Shown piece after piece: positions 36,517 through 37,730 of a stretch of DNA of 37,730 nucleotides. The notes below the pieces were generated by a model. It was not told the origin of the DNA and did no database searches. It was given only the letters and a program-made list of their open reading frames with translations. The stretch is taken from contig NKPT01000034.1 in NCBI GenBank assembly GCA_002254845.1, positions 1 to 37,730 on the forward strand, written 5' to 3'. The first letter of the stretch is position 1. Each line of letters starts with the position of its first letter. A program made the translations under genes and the position numbers. The DNA comes from Chloracidobacterium sp. CP2_5A. GTDB lineage: Bacteria; Acidobacteriota; Blastocatellia; Chloracidobacteriales; Chloracidobacteriaceae.

Positions 36517-37364
36517 TGCGGCGATATTTCTTGGCGCCCATTCCCTTGGCGCTCAGCTTGCCTTTTCGCCTGCCGTTGGCGGCCGCAGCGCCGGAGCGGC
36601 TCGACAAGCCAGCCGGACAGAGGCGGGTACAGGCTGGTCAGCTTCGCCAGCCAGCCCCGATGCCGCGGCAGGATTGCCTCCAGCGGGCGACGTCGCCGCG
36701 CCTCCTCGATGGCGGCGGCGACCTCCGCCACCGTGAGAATCCGCCCTCCGGAAAACGTCAGCGCCGCTTCCGGGCGGTCGACTTGCAGATCGAGCATAGG
36801 CGTTTGGACGGCGTCCGGGCAAACGACGGTCACAGCGATGTTGTGGGGGGCAAGCTCATACGCGGCGGCAAGCGAAAACCCGCGGACGGCGAACTTCGAC
36901 GCCGAATACAGCGCCAGCCCCGGCGTGGCGGCGATGCCGGCCAGCGAGGCGACGTTGATAATGTGACCGCCTTCGGGCTGGCGACACATTTGCCGCGCCG
37001 CCAGCAGCGTGCCGAAGATGACGCCTTTGGCGTTGATGTCGAGGTGGTCGTGGACAGCCGCCAACGGCGCGGAGAGCAGCTCGTCCACGCGCAAATACCC
37101 GGCAATGTTCAGTAGGACATCCAGCCGTCCCCAGCGCGCGACGGTATCCGCAATGGCGCGTTCCCAACCTTGTTCGTCCCGCGCGTCGAACGCGACCGGC
37201 AGCGCGTCGCCGCCGGTTCCAGTCGGCAACTGCGCGCAGATTTGCTCCAGCTTGGGCGCGGATAAATCGGCGAAGACAACGCGATGACCGGCCCGGTAAT
37301 AACTTTCCGCGACATGACGGCCAATGCCGCTCGCGCTGCCGGTGACGAGCATGACAGACGACAT
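36513..37364 (-). CDS. Short-chain dehydrogenase/reductase
   Basis: Classical SDR of 283 residues with NAD(P)-binding TGSASGIG (residues 8-15), FADLSA after beta 2 where an acidic residue favours NAD, NIAG (variant of NNAG) and the catalytic Ser140, Tyr153 and Lys157 (YSASK). The C-terminal extension, about 50 residues and very basic (KRQAERQGNGRQ), with LAKLTSLYPPLSGWLVEPLRR before it, suggests membrane or surface association, a layout I know from SDRs acting on lipids or long-chain alcohols. Substrate unknown. It is the first gene of the operon; TATAAT ends eight bases before its ATG, which points to leaderless transcription. Confidence 0.87.
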   Translation of the reverse strand: MSSVMLVTGSASGIGRHVAESYYRAGHRVVFADLSAPKLEQICAQLPTGTGGDALPVAFDARDEQGWERAIADTVARWGRLDVLLNIAGYLRVDELLSAPLAAVHDHLDINAKGVIFGTLLAARQMCRQPEGGHIINVASLAGIAATPGLALYSASKFAVRGFSLAAAYELAPHNIAVTVVCPDAVQTPMLDLQVDRPEAALTFSGGRILTVAEVAAAIEEARRRRPLEAILPRHRGWLAKLTSLYPPLSGWLVEPLRRCGRQRQAKRQAERQGNGRQEISPQ

Positions 37365-37372
37365 GGGCGAGG

Positions 37373-37378
37373 ATTATA
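37373..37378 (-). promoter_or_regulatory. Consensus -10 box of the SDR-trpC-pepP operon
   Basis: The minus strand reads TATAAT at 37378-37373, a perfect sigma-70-type -10 hexamer, and the ATG starts eight bases later. A transcript starting at the normal distance would begin at or next to the A of the ATG. No good -35 element is seen at 16-18 bases spacing (the hexamer at 17 bases is CTACGA). Confidence 0.55.
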
Positions 37379-37435
37379 ACGCCTCCGGCGGAAACTCGTA
37401 GCGGCATATCATCCGGCAAATCGCCGGGACGAATC

Positions 37436-37582
37436 AATGCCAGCTCCTGAATCAGCCCGGCGCGAATGTCGTAAACCCGCCCAGGCAGCCACGGGCGCCC
37501 AGGCCTTGTTGGCCAGTAAAAGCTTACGACATTCGTTCAGACCGTTGCCGGACGATTCAGGAAGGCGCTCAGTCATGGCATT
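37436..37582. repeat. 147 bp nested inverted repeat (MITE-like or structured RNA)
   Basis: Three perfectly paired blocks are nested around one centre: AATGCCA (37436-37442) with TGGCATT (37576-37582), TCCTGAATC (37445-37453) with GATTCAGGA (37554-37562), and CGAATGTCGTAA (37463-37474) with TTACGACATTCG (37524-37535). Unpaired bulges of 2-18 bases separate the blocks and a 49 base apical region holds two CCAGGC words. No coding frame with recognisable content is present. Confidence 0.75.
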
Positions 37583-37730
37583 CGCTCTCGCTTCCGGCGA
37601 AGCGGGAGGGATAGATAGACCACGACGCCTGCCGGCAAGTCGCGGCGAGGATTAGCGTCATCAATCAAGCTAGCGAATGGGCGCGACCGAAAGCGCTTTC
37701 ACGCTCGCTTGTTCAGGCTCGCTTGTTCAC

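Larger units (their letters stand above)
37365..37730. other. Non-coding right end of the window
   Basis: No supported gene in these 366 bases. Besides the nested inverted repeat there is a 10 bp hairpin with CGGC loop at 37585-37608 (one G-T pair) and a tandem doublet of GCTCGCTTGTTCA at 37703-37715 and 37717-37729, cut off by the window end. Confidence 0.6.

Noticed and set aside
35863-36966. 367-codon antisense frame over trpC and the SDR gene
   Set aside because: Antisense shadow crossing two well-supported genes.

Overview
The window (37.7 kb, GC-rich, about 62% by eye) is an ordinary-density bacterial chromosome segment from a phototroph. The decisive genes are adjacent bchN and bchB, two subunits of the light-independent protochlorophyllide reductase. 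Just downstream lies an unusual gene that joins a PuhE/DUF3623 photosynthetic-complex assembly membrane domain to a CobW-type (G3E) metallochaperone GTPase. With a CrtO-like carotenoid oxidoreductase, ispG, a UbiB/ABC1 kinase, an energy transducer of TonB type and a giant type IV pilus/HpsA-like surface protein, the set best fits a phototrophic acidobacterium of the Chloracidobacterium type. This taxonomic call is an inference; no rRNA gene is present.

Layout. 1-4062: 5'-truncated giant secreted/pilus-associated protein with a strong terminator. 4163-10992, minus strand: transmembrane HD-GYP phosphodiesterase, S41 C-terminal processing protease, glutaryl-CoA dehydrogenase-like enzyme, uvrB. 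11421-13188, plus strand: phosphohexomutase and an overlapping FtsB/DivIC-like protein. 13393-17760, minus strand: MFS transporter, CrtO/PYROXD2-like oxidoreductase, cysteine-poor redoxin, ruvA. 17993-24687, plus strand, the photosynthesis island: bchN, bchB, a membrane-anchored EEARRA-repeat protein, a terminator, a decayed haloalkane dehalogenase gene, and puhE-cobW. 24803-26173: MATE transporter. 26207-30318, minus strand: UbiB-like kinase, TPR lipoprotein-like/secreted protein, ispG. 30550-31599: TonB-like protein. 31644-37364, minus strand: a tightly packed SDR, trpC, Xaa-Pro peptidase, 2Fe-2S ferredoxin-like and M1-peptidase operon. 37365-37730: non-coding, with a long nested inverted repeat.

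How the genes connect. BchN and BchB form the catalytic component that reduces ring D of protochlorophyllide; the partner BchL is not in the window. IspG supplies isoprenoid precursors for the (bacterio)chlorophyll tail and carotenoids, and the CrtO-like enzyme could act on the carotenoids. PuhE in purple bacteria assists reaction-centre assembly; here it carries its own P-loop GTPase with a CxCC metal site, which suggests metal delivery or metal-dependent regulation at the membrane during assembly. Because Zn-bacteriochlorophyll a' has been reported as a cofactor of the Chloracidobacterium reaction centre, zinc handling is an attractive but untested role. This fusion is the most interesting system in the window.

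The spacers are not empty: several carry exact 12-16 bp tandem doublets, GC-rich palindromes sharing a GGGCTAACGCCGG word, and the 147 bp nested inverted repeat at the right end.
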